From positions 1 through 64,000 of the forward strand of contig CAAGSD010000006.1 of the NCBI GenBank assembly GCA_900772845.1: 64,000 nucleotides of DNA, in the 5' to 3' direction. Below, in pieces: positions 16,747-25,473 of this stretch. Under the pieces are notes generated by a model, which was not told the DNA's origin, made no database searches, and saw nothing but the letters and a program-made list of their open reading frames with translations. Each line of letters opens with the position of its first letter. The stretch's first letter is position 1. A program made the translations under genes and the position numbers. This stretch comes from Lachnospiraceae bacterium. GTDB taxonomy: Bacteria; Bacillota; Clostridia; Lachnospirales; Lachnospiraceae.

Positions 16747-17274
16747 CTATGCAATTTCCAGTCGCTGCTTTATTTTTCGGACATCATTTTCTAACACATT
16801 AAGCCGGACACGAACCAGTTCATCATCGTCTTTTATCTTTAATGCCTGATCAAATTTTCTGGATAAATCTAAATGAGCTTCAGCGATTGTGCAGATATTA
16901 CGGCTGACTTCATTTTCCAAAGTCAGTTCAATATTGGTAATGCGTTGATCCATATGACCAATGATTCCTTTGATTTCAGCTGTTGTGGACTCTAGAGAGA
17001 TAACACGCTGTTCCAAGGAGTCAAAGCGATGCTCTAGGGAGGTAACACGTTGTTCCAGGGAATCAAACCGTTGCTCCAGCAAATCTAACCTCTGTTCTAC
17101 CTTGTCTAGCCGCTGTTCTACCTTGTCTAGCCGCTGTTCTACCCTGTCTAGCCGCTGTTCTACCCTGTCTAGCCGCTGTTCTACCTTGTCTAGCCGCTGT
17201 TCTACCCGGTCTAGCCGTTGATCTATACTTTCTAATTTAATTACTATGGTTTCTAATAATTCCCGGTTGGTCAT
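16747..17274 (-). CDS. Coiled-coil protein with heptad repeats
   Basis: 175 residues, function unknown. Residues about 8-100 are a continuous run of 7-residue repeats of the type VEQRLDK/R, giving an ideal heptad coiled coil. A more ordinary helical C-terminal part contains LDLSRKFDQALK. There is no signal peptide or membrane segment. The start at 17274 (complement) follows AGGAGGA; an upstream in-frame ATG would add an implausible hydrophobic leader that overlaps the next promoter. The repeats are also near-identical at DNA level (17098-17223), so length variation between strains is likely. Confidence 0.8.
   Translation of the reverse strand: MTNRELLETIVIKLESIDQRLDRVEQRLDKVEQRLDRVEQRLDRVEQRLDKVEQRLDKVEQRLDLLEQRFDSLEQRVTSLEHRFDSLEQRVISLESTTAEIKGIIGHMDQRITNIELTLENEVSRNICTIAEAHLDLSRKFDQALKIKDDDELVRVRLNVLENDVRKIKQRLEIA
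17098..17223. repeat. 21 bp tandem repeat, six copies (coding)
   Basis: Six consecutive 21 bp units of the form TACCTTGTCTAGCCGCTGTTC with few substitutions. Each encodes one EQRLDKV-like heptad on the minus strand. Unit length divisible by three keeps the frame open whatever the copy number. Confidence 0.92.
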
Positions 17275-17383
17275 GAATTCTCCTCCTGTACAAGCATAGT
17301 AGCACAGTTCGGGTGTGCTGACAATTGTGCAATACAGAGAAAAAAGGCGTTGTGCATTATCACAAAAAAAGTTTGACAAATAG

Positions 17384-17412
17384 TTGACAATCTCCAAAAA
17401 TCGCGATATATC
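17384..17412 (+). promoter_or_regulatory. Promoter for the P-loop protein gene
   Basis: TTGACA (17384-17389), 17 bp, TATATC (17407-17412). A second TTGACA lies 11 bp upstream at 17373-17378. Confidence 0.65.
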
Positions 17413-17467
17413 TAATGAAAAGGGGACAGGTAATAATAAACAATACATAGTGGAAAGGAAGATTTTT

Positions 17468-18067
17468 ATGGTTAAGAAATTAATCTTGGTAACATCACCG
17501 CCCGCCTGCGGAAAGACTTATATTTCCAAAGCACTGGCGAAGAGACTGCAGCATGTGGTATATCTGGACAAGGATACGTTGATCACATTGTCAAAACAGA
17601 TCTTTGTAGTAGCGGGACAGCCTTATGACAGAAGCAGTGATTTTTTTGAGAAAAATATTCGTGATTATGAGTATGAGTGTGTTGTGAATCTGGCTATGGA
17701 AGCATTGGATTATGATGATATTGTGCTGATCAATGCACCTTTTACACAGGAGATACGGAATATGGATTATATTCATAACCTGAAAGCCAAACTTGCAGAG
17801 AAAAATGCAACGCTGGTGGTCGTATGGGTGGAAACATCTCCGGAGATCGTGCATGAGCGTATGATCGCCAGAAATTCCGATCGTGATACCTGGAAGCTGG
17901 CACACTGGGATGAATATATTGCATCTTGTGATTTCTCTATTCCGGAGAATCTGGATGATCCTAAGGTGAGGGATGATCTGATCCTGTTCCAAAATAATAA
18001 TGAAGAAGAATTTGAAGCTTCCATGCAGAATTGTCTGCAGATCCTGGAGGAGTCCATGAAGGGTTAG
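17468..18067 (+). CDS. P-loop kinase-like ATPase, small
   Basis: 199 residues. A Walker A-like loop at 10-17 (SPPACGKT; the first glycine of the usual GxxxxGKT is serine) suggests an AAA_33/zeta-type small-molecule kinase fold. Other segments fit this class: VVYLDKDTL near 35, a parallel strand DDIVLINAPF, and a lid-like arginine region HERMIARNSDRD. The substrate is unknown. AAGGAAG precedes the ATG at 17468, which gives a better start than the upstream in-frame ATG inside the promoter. The next gene downstream is also a nucleotide-acting P-loop protein, which hints at a shared theme. Confidence 0.72.
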   Translation: MVKKLILVTSPPACGKTYISKALAKRLQHVVYLDKDTLITLSKQIFVVAGQPYDRSSDFFEKNIRDYEYECVVNLAMEALDYDDIVLINAPFTQEIRNMDYIHNLKAKLAEKNATLVVVWVETSPEIVHERMIARNSDRDTWKLAHWDEYIASCDFSIPENLDDPKVRDDLILFQNNNEEEFEASMQNCLQILEESMKG

Positions 18068-18171
18068 TGATATCCGCATGTATGGATTGTGCTGTGCACC
18101 GGTTTATGCTATGCTGAATACAGATCGCATATAATAGTAGAATGTATCTGTATAAAGTGAGGAAGCACAGC

Positions 18172-19308
18172 ATGCTCAGACCCAGTATTGGTATTGATTG
18201 GGACGACGTTACCGCCCCGTTTAACAGTATAGCCATCCGCATGGCCAATGAAAAATATCACCCGGAGGAGCCTTACCGCCTGGAAGAGATCACTTCCTGG
18301 GCCAATGAGGGACGTACCTCGGTGATCAAAGAATTTTATAACGATCCGGAACTGTACAGCCGGCAGATCCCCACAGAGGAAACGAAACGTGGGATCCGCA
18401 GGCTGATGCAGATTGCGGACGTTTTTTTTATCACAGCGGTGTCTCCGCATTTTATGGGAGTGCGGGCAGAGCAGATCATGACCCAGTTCCCGGAGCTTCC
18501 TCCGGAAAATATCATTCTTGGGAGTGCCAAGGACCGCGTGCATTTTGATATTGTACTGGACGATGCCATCCACAATATTCTGGAGAGCAAGGCGGAGTAT
18601 CCGGTATTGATGCGGAAGCCCTGGAATGCCAAAATGACAGGACTTTTGTCTGTAAATACCATGGCAGAGTTTGTATCCCTGGTGAAGCAGATCATGAAAG
18701 CATCCACTTCCAGGACGGAGAAAATCACAGCCCCCGCAGTACTGGCACTGGTAGGTCCTTCCGGTTCCGGCAAACGTGAGATCACGGAAGCACTGTGCAC
18801 CGGCAGAGGTGGCAGCATCGCCGGAAACAACACCACCGGAAGTATTGAGATGGAGAGTCTTTTTGTCCGTCCGGTGAATTACTGTACGGAACAGGGACGT
18901 TACGGTCATCGGTATGTTTCCGAAGAGTCCTTTGACCGGATGGATTTTTTTGAGAAGACGGCGTATGCCGGTGTGCGGTACGGTACCAGAAAGGAAGATA
19001 TTCAGGCCTTACTGGATCAGGGAAAGTTTGCAGTGATCCCCGTGGATATGTGCGGTGCCATCGCTATGAAGCGGTCTTTTCCCACGCATATCATCTATGT
19101 GGCAAGAGACAAGGAAAAGTTGATCGCAGACATCATCGATTCTGACTATGATACCGAGGAAAAGACGCTTCGGATCCTGTCTATTGATGCGGAAAAACGC
19201 AACCGCAAGATCTGCGATTATGTGATCCATAACGATACCATAGACGGGGAACGTGTCAGCGGAGCGGAAGAAATCCGGCGGCTGATCCTGCTGGAGGGCG
19301 GAAAATAA
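18172..19308 (+). CDS. 5'-nucleotidase-like / guanylate-kinase-like fusion protein
   Basis: 378 residues with two nucleotide-related domains. Residues 1-180 resemble the NT5C-type HAD 5'(3')-deoxyribonucleotidase: nucleophile motif D9-W-D11-D12, threonine motif FFITAVS, and a late acidic motif VLDDAIHNI. Residues about 188-378 resemble guanylate kinase: P-loop GPSGSGK (195-201), SEESFDRM, GVRYGTRKEDI and the strand VIPVDMCGAIAMK. The residue after the P-loop lysine is R202 rather than Ser/Thr, and the GMP-binding TTRPPR is degenerate, so kinase activity is doubtful. GAGGAAG precedes the ATG at 18172. Confidence 0.75.
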   Translation: MLRPSIGIDWDDVTAPFNSIAIRMANEKYHPEEPYRLEEITSWANEGRTSVIKEFYNDPELYSRQIPTEETKRGIRRLMQIADVFFITAVSPHFMGVRAEQIMTQFPELPPENIILGSAKDRVHFDIVLDDAIHNILESKAEYPVLMRKPWNAKMTGLLSVNTMAEFVSLVKQIMKASTSRTEKITAPAVLALVGPSGSGKREITEALCTGRGGSIAGNNTTGSIEMESLFVRPVNYCTEQGRYGHRYVSEESFDRMDFFEKTAYAGVRYGTRKEDIQALLDQGKFAVIPVDMCGAIAMKRSFPTHIIYVARDKEKLIADIIDSDYDTEEKTLRILSIDAEKRNRKICDYVIHNDTIDGERVSGAEEIRRLILLEGGK

Positions 19309-19380
19309 TGAAATGTACCGGGGCAGCGCTACCCGGAAAACGGAATAGAGTTGTACAAAACCGGATAGAGAAGGAGCGGG

Positions 19381-20484
19381 GTGGAACGGATACATATGGA
19401 AGAAAAACAGCTGAAATACTATAAAATGCACCATGACCTACAGGAGCAGATCCGCCGTGGAGAGTTAAAAAACGGAGACCGTGTTCCTTCGGAGAACCAA
19501 TTGGCTGCAGCTTATCAGGTGAGCCGCCAGACAGTCCGCAAGGCATTGGCTATTTTAGAACAGGAGGGTTACATTTATGCGGTGCACGGGAAGGGTACTT
19601 TTGTGTCGGAGCGGATGCAGCCGGAGCATAAATCCCATAATATTGCAGTGGTGACCACCTATCTGTCGGATTACATTTTTCCCCGTGTCATTCAGGGGAT
19701 CGATGAAGTGCTTACAGCAAAAGGGTACAGTATTTTACTGAAAAATACGAGAAACTCCAGAAGTCAAGAGGCAAGGTGCCTGGAGGAACTGTTACAGAAA
19801 GATATCGACGGTGTCATCATAGAACCCAGTAAAAGTCAGATCAGCTGCAGACATCTGCATTTATATGAGAGACTGGAGGAATATGGAATTCCCTATGTAT
19901 TTATTCAGGGATGTTTTGACCGGATGGAAGACAGACCACAGGTATTGATGGATGACTGCAAGGGAGGATATATGATCACGAAATATCTGCTGGATACCGG
20001 ACATCGCAGCATTGCCGGGGTATTCAAGGCGGATGATATCCAGGGACAGAACAGACACAGGGGGTATGTGCAGGCGCTGCAGGAAGCCGGAATTTTCTAT
20101 GATCCGGACAAAGTGATCTGGTTCCATACGGAAGACCGGAAGGTGCATCCGCAGGAAGGGATCAGAAGGCTTTTGTCAAAGGAAATATATCTGGACGGCA
20201 TTGTCTGTTATAATGATCAGATCGCCATGCAGGTCATTCCAGCACTGACGGCCTGCGGGTGCAGGGTGCCGGAGGATATTTCGGTCACAGGGTATGACAA
20301 TTCTTACATGGCCATGAGCGATGGCTTTCATCTGACGACTATCGTCCATCCGCAGGAAAAACTGGGAGAGATGGCGGCACAGCTATTATTGTCGTTGCTG
20401 CACGGCGAGGCTTTGGAAGGAGCGCAGCGGAAAATATTGCTTCAACCGGAACTGGTAGTGGGCAATTCCTGTAGAAACAGATAG
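19381..20484 (+). CDS. AraR-like GntR/LacI-fusion transcriptional regulator
   Basis: 367 residues. An N-terminal GntR winged helix (NGDRVPSENQLAAAYQVSRQ, then TVRKALAILEQEGYIYAVHG) is joined to a LacI/periplasmic-binding-type sugar sensor (IAVVTTYLSDYIFPRVIQGI; ISVTGYDNSYMA). This architecture is that of AraR, the arabinose repressor. No arabinose genes are in the window, so the effector is not proven. The start may be GTG 19381 (AAGGAG only 4 bases upstream) or ATG 19396. A TTGTACAA palindrome at 19351-19358, just upstream, might be an autoregulatory half-operator. Confidence 0.82.
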   Translation: MERIHMEEKQLKYYKMHHDLQEQIRRGELKNGDRVPSENQLAAAYQVSRQTVRKALAILEQEGYIYAVHGKGTFVSERMQPEHKSHNIAVVTTYLSDYIFPRVIQGIDEVLTAKGYSILLKNTRNSRSQEARCLEELLQKDIDGVIIEPSKSQISCRHLHLYERLEEYGIPYVFIQGCFDRMEDRPQVLMDDCKGGYMITKYLLDTGHRSIAGVFKADDIQGQNRHRGYVQALQEAGIFYDPDKVIWFHTEDRKVHPQEGIRRLLSKEIYLDGIVCYNDQIAMQVIPALTACGCRVPEDISVTGYDNSYMAMSDGFHLTTIVHPQEKLGEMAAQLLLSLLHGEALEGAQRKILLQPELVVGNSCRNR

Positions 20485-20494
20485 AAAGGCAGCC

Positions 20495-21205
20495 TTACGC
20501 ATTTCCGGTATTTTCATTTTCCCGCATGCGGTATCCCACACCGATCTCTGTGAATACATACTGTGGCTGAGCGGGATTCTGCTCCAGCTTTCTGCGGATA
20601 TTAGCCATGTTCACCCGGAGGATCTGATTATTATTGTCCATGTAGGGTCCCCAGATGGCATTCATGATATAACTGTAGGTCAGCACCCGCCCGGAATTTT
20701 CAGCCAGGAGCGTGAGCAGCTGATACTCGATCTGTGTCAGGTGGATCTCTTCTCCCCGGAGACGGATCAGCCGCTTCTCAAAATCAATTTCCAGATCCAG
20801 AGCTTTGTATACATGGCCGGGGGTCTGTGCGTGACTATGACGCAGAGAGGTACGGATGCGCGCCATGAGCTCCCCTGTGCCGAAAGGTTTGGTTATGTAA
20901 TCATCAGCGCCCAGATCCAGAGCGGCTACTTTTTCCTGCTCTTTGGTGCGGGCGGAGATGATGATGACCGGAATATCGCTCCAGGAGCGAAGCTTTTGCA
21001 GCACCTCCAGGCCGTCCATATCCGGCAGCCCCAGATCCAGCAGGATCACATTGGGGCAGAAAGAAGTGCTGAGACTTAAGCCTTCCCTGCCGTTTAACGC
21101 ATGCATGACCTTGTAACCTTCTCGGTCCATGGTAGCCGTAATGAAATTACTGATGCTTCTATCATCTTCTATTAAGAGAACCTTGATCTTATTCATTGTT
21201 ATCAT
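20495..21205 (-). CDS. kdpE: KdpE-like OmpR-family response regulator
   Basis: 236 residues. A receiver domain with phospho-acceptor D57 (NVILLDLGLPDMDG), acidic pair E13-D14-D15 and K106, followed by an OmpR-type winged helix (LTQIEYQLLTLLAENSGRVL). The overall pattern resembles KdpE, the potassium-limitation regulator. Its sensor kinase gene lies 51 bp upstream on the same strand. The kdpFABC pump genes are absent from this window, so the target regulon is unknown. It converges with the AraR-like gene, with 10 bp between stop codons. Confidence 0.82.
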   Translation of the reverse strand: MITMNKIKVLLIEDDRSISNFITATMDREGYKVMHALNGREGLSLSTSFCPNVILLDLGLPDMDGLEVLQKLRSWSDIPVIIISARTKEQEKVAALDLGADDYITKPFGTGELMARIRTSLRHSHAQTPGHVYKALDLEIDFEKRLIRLRGEEIHLTQIEYQLLTLLAENSGRVLTYSYIMNAIWGPYMDNNNQILRVNMANIRRKLEQNPAQPQYVFTEIGVGYRMRENENTGNA

Positions 21206-21256
21206 CTATGTCCTTTCCTGCATTTTCCCTTTTTATCTTATGGATTTGAACACTCG

Positions 21257-22393
21257 TTATTTTTCAGCGTTGGAAGTATCCGATTTGGGCAGGGTAAAAC
21301 AGAATTCTGCGCCATCCGCATGGTTTTTCCCGCTCAGCGTGCCGTGGTGGGCGGTGATAATGGTCTTGCAGATAGACAGGCCGATCCCCATGCCCTTGCG
21401 GGAATCCGAGCTTTGAGAATTGCTATAGGAGCCTATTTCGAAAAGCGTCTGCAATTTCTCCTCAGACAATCCTTTGCCGTAATCCCTTATGATAAAGGAA
21501 ACATCGTCAGGGTGATCCTCTACGATAAATTCAATCGGAAGGATGCTTTCGGAATGTACAATGGCATTTTCCAACAGATTAATGGTGACCTGTTCGATCA
21601 GCACAGCATCCATGGGGATCATCAGAAATTCTTCCGGGATTTTCACCTGAATGGCAGCGTCCGGATAGCGTTTTTTCAGTTTTTCCAAAGCTTCCGCAAC
21701 AACTTCCTCCACGGGCTCTTCCGTAGTATTGATGCTCAGGCTGTCTCCCTGGATACGGGTGACGGACAGCAGATTTTCTACCATATTTAACAGCCAGTTG
21801 GAATCCTCGTAGATATTTGTCATGATCTTACGCTGCTCTGCGGAACTCAGATCCTCCTGACTTTCCAGAAACAGGGAACTGTTGCCGATGATGCCGGTAA
21901 GCGGTGTCCGCAGATCGTGGGAGATCGCCCGTAGCAGATTGGCACGCATTTTTTCCATTTCTGCTTCGGCCAGCTGTTTTTCTCTCTCGGCGATCATCTC
22001 AGACTGAATGGTCATGTGGGATGTCATGGTACACAGTATCAGTGTGATCCCACCCATCAGCAGAAAGGTGATGGGATAACCGGTCAGGGTAAAATTGATC
22101 TTATAATAAGGATAGGTGAACAGGTAATTGATGGCAATTACGGAAAAAAGGCTGCAGACAATGCCGTAGCCGTATCCCACGGTCCATCTTGCGATGATCA
22201 CCAGGGCCAGAATGTAGATCAGCGCTACATTGGCGTGGTTGTCCGGAACAATGGACTGATATAAAAAAGAAGCCAGCGTAGCACACAGCATACAGACAGC
22301 ACAGATCAGAACACTGACGGCATGGCGGGTATAAGGCGGCTTTAAGCGGAAGCTTTTCTGCGGAGCGTTTTTATCGGATTGTGATCGGAACAC
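21257..22393 (-). CDS. kdpD: Short KdpD-like sensor histidine kinase
   Basis: 378 residues from a GTG start at 22393 (complement). That start has GGAGGA 8 bases upstream, better than the ATG 24 bases further out, which has no RBS. The N-terminus holds four membrane helices of the DUF4118 type found in KdpD (VGYGYGIVCSLFSVIAINYL). Then come HisKA with H159 (ISHDLRTPLTG) and HATPase (NLLENAIVHS, GMGIGLSICK). The N-terminal KdpD and USP domains of full-length KdpD (about 900 residues) are missing. Co-transcribed with the response regulator. Confidence 0.85.
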   Translation of the reverse strand: MFRSQSDKNAPQKSFRLKPPYTRHAVSVLICAVCMLCATLASFLYQSIVPDNHANVALIYILALVIIARWTVGYGYGIVCSLFSVIAINYLFTYPYYKINFTLTGYPITFLLMGGITLILCTMTSHMTIQSEMIAEREKQLAEAEMEKMRANLLRAISHDLRTPLTGIIGNSSLFLESQEDLSSAEQRKIMTNIYEDSNWLLNMVENLLSVTRIQGDSLSINTTEEPVEEVVAEALEKLKKRYPDAAIQVKIPEEFLMIPMDAVLIEQVTINLLENAIVHSESILPIEFIVEDHPDDVSFIIRDYGKGLSEEKLQTLFEIGSYSNSQSSDSRKGMGIGLSICKTIITAHHGTLSGKNHADGAEFCFTLPKSDTSNAEK

Positions 22394-22445
22394 GGTATTG
22401 TCCTCCAGGGGTAGCATGTCTGTTTACCCATTTCATAGTAAGTTT

Positions 22446-22474
22446 ATTATAACCATAGTACCATTACTTTTCAA
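22446..22474 (-). promoter_or_regulatory. Promoter of the kdpD-kdpE-like pair
   Basis: On the minus strand TTGAAA, 17 bp, TATAAT. It lies about 50 bp before the kinase start codon. Confidence 0.75.
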
Positions 22475-22604
22475 CGCAAGGTGTAAAGAAGTAGTTAAGG
22501 ATACATGAAAACCGGTATTTTTTCCCAAAAGCTGCGGCAAAAGGCAGGAAGATATCCCCGGGAAAGTCAGGACAGAAAAAATAGGAACATATACTTTAGT
22601 CAGG

Positions 22605-22634
22605 TTGACAGCAGGAAAAACATTAGATTACAAT
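22605..22634 (+). promoter_or_regulatory. Promoter for the zinc-ribbon protein gene
   Basis: TTGACA (22605-22610), 18 bp, TACAAT (22629-22634). It faces away from the kdpD promoter. Confidence 0.7.
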
Positions 22635-22695
22635 GTAGTTATACTACGAAGAACAGAGAAACATGAAGGAAAACAGGCGGAAAGGAGAATATGCA

Positions 22696-23370
22696 ATGGG
22701 ATTATTGAATAAGACAGAGGCAGGAATGGATTACTGCATTTCCTGCGGCAATGCCATTGTGCAGGGAAGGTGCAGCAAATGCGGCCGGGAAGCGAAGCAC
22801 ATGGTGGACTTTAACGGTTTTGCCTTCCGGCAGGTTCCGGCAGATGTGGCAGACGCACTGGGACAACAGAAGAAAAAGCTGTTCGAGAGCAATGCGAAGC
22901 TGGATGTACAGGAGATGATCAGACACGGGGATCTGTACATAGCAGACATCCTGTTTGACAGCATTCTGTGTGACGGGCGTGAAGTGGGCGAACGCGAATG
23001 GTACGAAAGTGAGGGGGATACAGAGTATACTTATTATGTACAGTTCTCCACACCGACGGGCGAGCCCTGCATGAAGTGCTGTGAGGTCACATCCGGGGAC
23101 TACGGTGCCGTTGAGAGGAACATGCGGAAGGGAATACGGGAAGGCATCCTCTTAAAAGGAACGAAGAAGAACAAGGAATATTACTATGCGTACATGCCGG
23201 AGGATGAAAACCTCGGAAAAATGCTGCGGCTCGGTCTGGCAAAAGCGCTGATGGAGCACGGCAGGGACTATTCTTACCGGAGACTGCCCCAGGAGGGCGG
23301 AGCAACGTATAGTGCCTTTGACCTGACCTGGGAAGAGGCGGCAGACGGAGAGGGTAATTCGAACTGGTAA
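22696..23370 (+). CDS. Uncharacterised zinc-ribbon protein
   Basis: 224 residues, family not recognised. The N-terminus carries a four-cysteine zinc ribbon (YCISCGNAI, then GRCSKCGRE, about residues 13-31). The rest is an acidic alpha/beta protein without obvious catalytic motifs. The ATG at 22696 is chosen because AAAGGAG ends 8 bases before it. A second small gene follows 46 bp downstream, so they likely share a transcript. Confidence 0.7.
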   Translation: MGLLNKTEAGMDYCISCGNAIVQGRCSKCGREAKHMVDFNGFAFRQVPADVADALGQQKKKLFESNAKLDVQEMIRHGDLYIADILFDSILCDGREVGEREWYESEGDTEYTYYVQFSTPTGEPCMKCCEVTSGDYGAVERNMRKGIREGILLKGTKKNKEYYYAYMPEDENLGKMLRLGLAKALMEHGRDYSYRRLPQEGGATYSAFDLTWEEAADGEGNSNW

Positions 23371-23416
23371 AGAATGTGTGGATTGCGTGAATTGCGATCA
23401 GAATAAGGAGGACAAT

Positions 23417-23806
23417 ATGGGATTTGGCGAAATGTTAGGTGTAAAGGTGGCAAAATTAAACTTAAAGGGAAATTATGAGACCATGGAACAGCTCTACGAG
23501 GCGATCAAAGATATCAAATTCGAAGCCGGTACACCGGCGCTGGTAAAGCATGGATTCAATCAGGTCATTGTATATCCGGAGCAGGATCGCAATAATCAGG
23601 TATGGATCATGAATGTGGGTAAGGCAAAATACCAGGTAATGCGCTCTTCGGAAGTGGCAGGACTGGGTAATGTGGTGAAGAATGCGGTACTGGATGACCT
23701 GACCGACGGATGGTCCAGTATGTCCGGCGCATTCGGCAACAAGAAAAAACGCTGCATGGAACTGGTGGACATTACCGCAAAACAGATCGAAGAAGCCGGT
23801 ATCTGA
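23417..23806 (+). CDS. Uncharacterised small soluble protein
   Basis: 129 residues, not recognised. It starts MGFGEMLGVKVAKLNLKG and is predicted mostly alpha/beta. It lacks cysteines except one near the C-terminus and has no signal peptide. AAGGAGGA lies 7 bases before the ATG at 23417, which rules out the earlier in-frame start. It lies 46 bp after the zinc-ribbon gene on the same strand; that pairing is the only clue to function. Confidence 0.7.
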   Translation: MGFGEMLGVKVAKLNLKGNYETMEQLYEAIKDIKFEAGTPALVKHGFNQVIVYPEQDRNNQVWIMNVGKAKYQVMRSSEVAGLGNVVKNAVLDDLTDGWSSMSGAFGNKKKRCMELVDITAKQIEEAGI

Positions 23807-23926
23807 TGGCGTAAAGACTCCGTTAAGAAGCTGTGAAAATTTTATAAATTGTTCTAAAACGGTAGGAGCGTACCCTTACTTCATGTTAAGATAAGAAAAA
23901 CTTGAAGAAAGGGTAACGGTGAAACA

Positions 23927-25462
23927 TTGAAGTTATTACATCCAAAGATCAGGCAAAAATTTGCGGAATCCTTGAAAGCGGTCCTGCCGGTGGTGGGGAT
24001 CGTGATCGTCTTAAGCTTTACTATAGCTCCCATTACCTCAAGCATCCTATTGTGCTTTCTGGTGGGAGCGGTGATGGTCATGGCCGGCATGATGTTTTTC
24101 ACTCTGGGGGCAGAGATGTCCATGTCTCCCATGGGAGAAAAAGTGGGTGCCAGAATGACCCAGAGTAAAAATATTTTACTGATCGTAGCACTATCTTTTA
24201 TCCTGGGAGTGGTGATCACGATTTCCGAACCGGATTTACAGGTACTTGCCACGCAGGTGCCGTCGGTACCGAATATGACACTGATCCTGGCAGTGGCGGT
24301 AGGCGTGGGAATATTTCTGGTCATTGCCCTTCTGCGTATGCTGATCGGTGTGGCACTGCCGCCCCTGTTAACTTTTTTCTACATAGTAGTCTTTGTTCTG
24401 GCTTTTCTGGTACCGGAGAATTTCCGGGCCGTGGCGTTTGACTCCGGTGGTGTGACCACGGGACCTATGACCGTGCCCTTTATTATGGCGTTAGGTGTGG
24501 GTATTGCTTCCATCCGAAATGACCATCATGCAGCGGATGACAGCTTCGGCCTGGTGGCATTGTGCTCCATCGGCCCGATCCTGGCGGTTATGGTATTGGG
24601 ACTGATCTATAAGCCCACCAGTGCAGATTACCAGCCTACAGCGATTCCGGAGATCTCGGATTCTGTGGAACTGGCGCAGCTGTTTGCCCATGGACTCCCG
24701 GATTATATGAAAGAGATCGCAGTCTCTCTGCTTCCTATTGTACTATTTTTCGGATTGTTCCAGATCTTTGCCCTGCGGCTGTCCGGCAAAACATTAACGA
24801 AGATATTGATCGGACTGGTGTATACTTACATCGGACTGGTGCTGTTCCTGACAGGTGCCAATGTGGGCTTTATGCCAGCAGGTAATTATCTCGGTCAGGT
24901 CATGGCTGGCAGATCCTATAGATGGGTACTGGTGCCGGTGGGGGCTTTGATCGGATATTTTATCGTCAAAGCGGAGCCTGCGGTCTATGTGCTGAATCAT
25001 CAGGTAGAAGAACTGACGGACGGCGCTATTTCGGCCCGCTCCATGGGCGTGAGCCTTTCCGTGGGTGTTTCCTTATCTGTGGCACTGGCTATGATCCGGG
25101 TGCTGACGGGAATCCCGATCCTCTGGTTCCTGATCCCGGGTTACGGGGTGGCCATCGGACTGTCCTTCTTCGTGCCGAAGATCTTCACAGCCATTGCCTT
25201 TGACTCCGGCGGTGTCGCCAGCGGTCCCATGACAGCGACCTTTCTGCTGCCGTTGGCGCAGGGAGCCTGTGTGGCGGTAGGAGGCAATCTGGTGGCGGAT
25301 GCGTTCGGCGTGGTGGCCATGGTAGCCATGACACCGTTAATTACAATTCAGGTATTGGGAATGGTATACCAGATCAAACAGCACAAGGCAGGCGTGGGAA
25401 TTGTTACCGGTACAGCAGATGCCTTTGGTGCGCTGGATGAGAATGCCATTATTGAACTGTAG
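23927..25462 (+). CDS. DUF1538-family polytopic membrane protein (internally duplicated)
   Basis: 511 residues with about 12-14 hydrophobic helices. Two homologous halves each hold the DUF1538 signature, AFDSGGVTTGPMT (D172) and AFDSGGVASGPMT (D426), in pore-loop-like positions. The duplicated fold and conserved acidic residue suggest a transporter or channel, but the substrate is not known. A double PII-like protein is encoded 11 bp downstream, recalling AmtB-GlnK pairs. The start appears to be TTG at 23927, with a rather distant AAAGGG; this is the weakest point. Confidence 0.82.
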   Translation: MKLLHPKIRQKFAESLKAVLPVVGIVIVLSFTIAPITSSILLCFLVGAVMVMAGMMFFTLGAEMSMSPMGEKVGARMTQSKNILLIVALSFILGVVITISEPDLQVLATQVPSVPNMTLILAVAVGVGIFLVIALLRMLIGVALPPLLTFFYIVVFVLAFLVPENFRAVAFDSGGVTTGPMTVPFIMALGVGIASIRNDHHAADDSFGLVALCSIGPILAVMVLGLIYKPTSADYQPTAIPEISDSVELAQLFAHGLPDYMKEIAVSLLPIVLFFGLFQIFALRLSGKTLTKILIGLVYTYIGLVLFLTGANVGFMPAGNYLGQVMAGRSYRWVLVPVGALIGYFIVKAEPAVYVLNHQVEELTDGAISARSMGVSLSVGVSLSVALAMIRVLTGIPILWFLIPGYGVAIGLSFFVPKIFTAIAFDSGGVASGPMTATFLLPLAQGACVAVGGNLVADAFGVVAMVAMTPLITIQVLGMVYQIKQHKAGVGIVTGTADAFGALDENAIIEL

Positions 25463-25473
25463 GAGGTGCGCCC

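Noticed and set aside
16747..17274. Reading the coiled-coil protein as a phage tail fibre or SlyX
   Set aside because: No phage genes nearby, and the repeats are plain heptads without a fibre or SlyX-specific motif.
19381..20484. Assigning the AraR-like regulator to an arabinose operon
   Set aside because: No arabinose or other sugar genes are adjacent, so the effector cannot be assigned.
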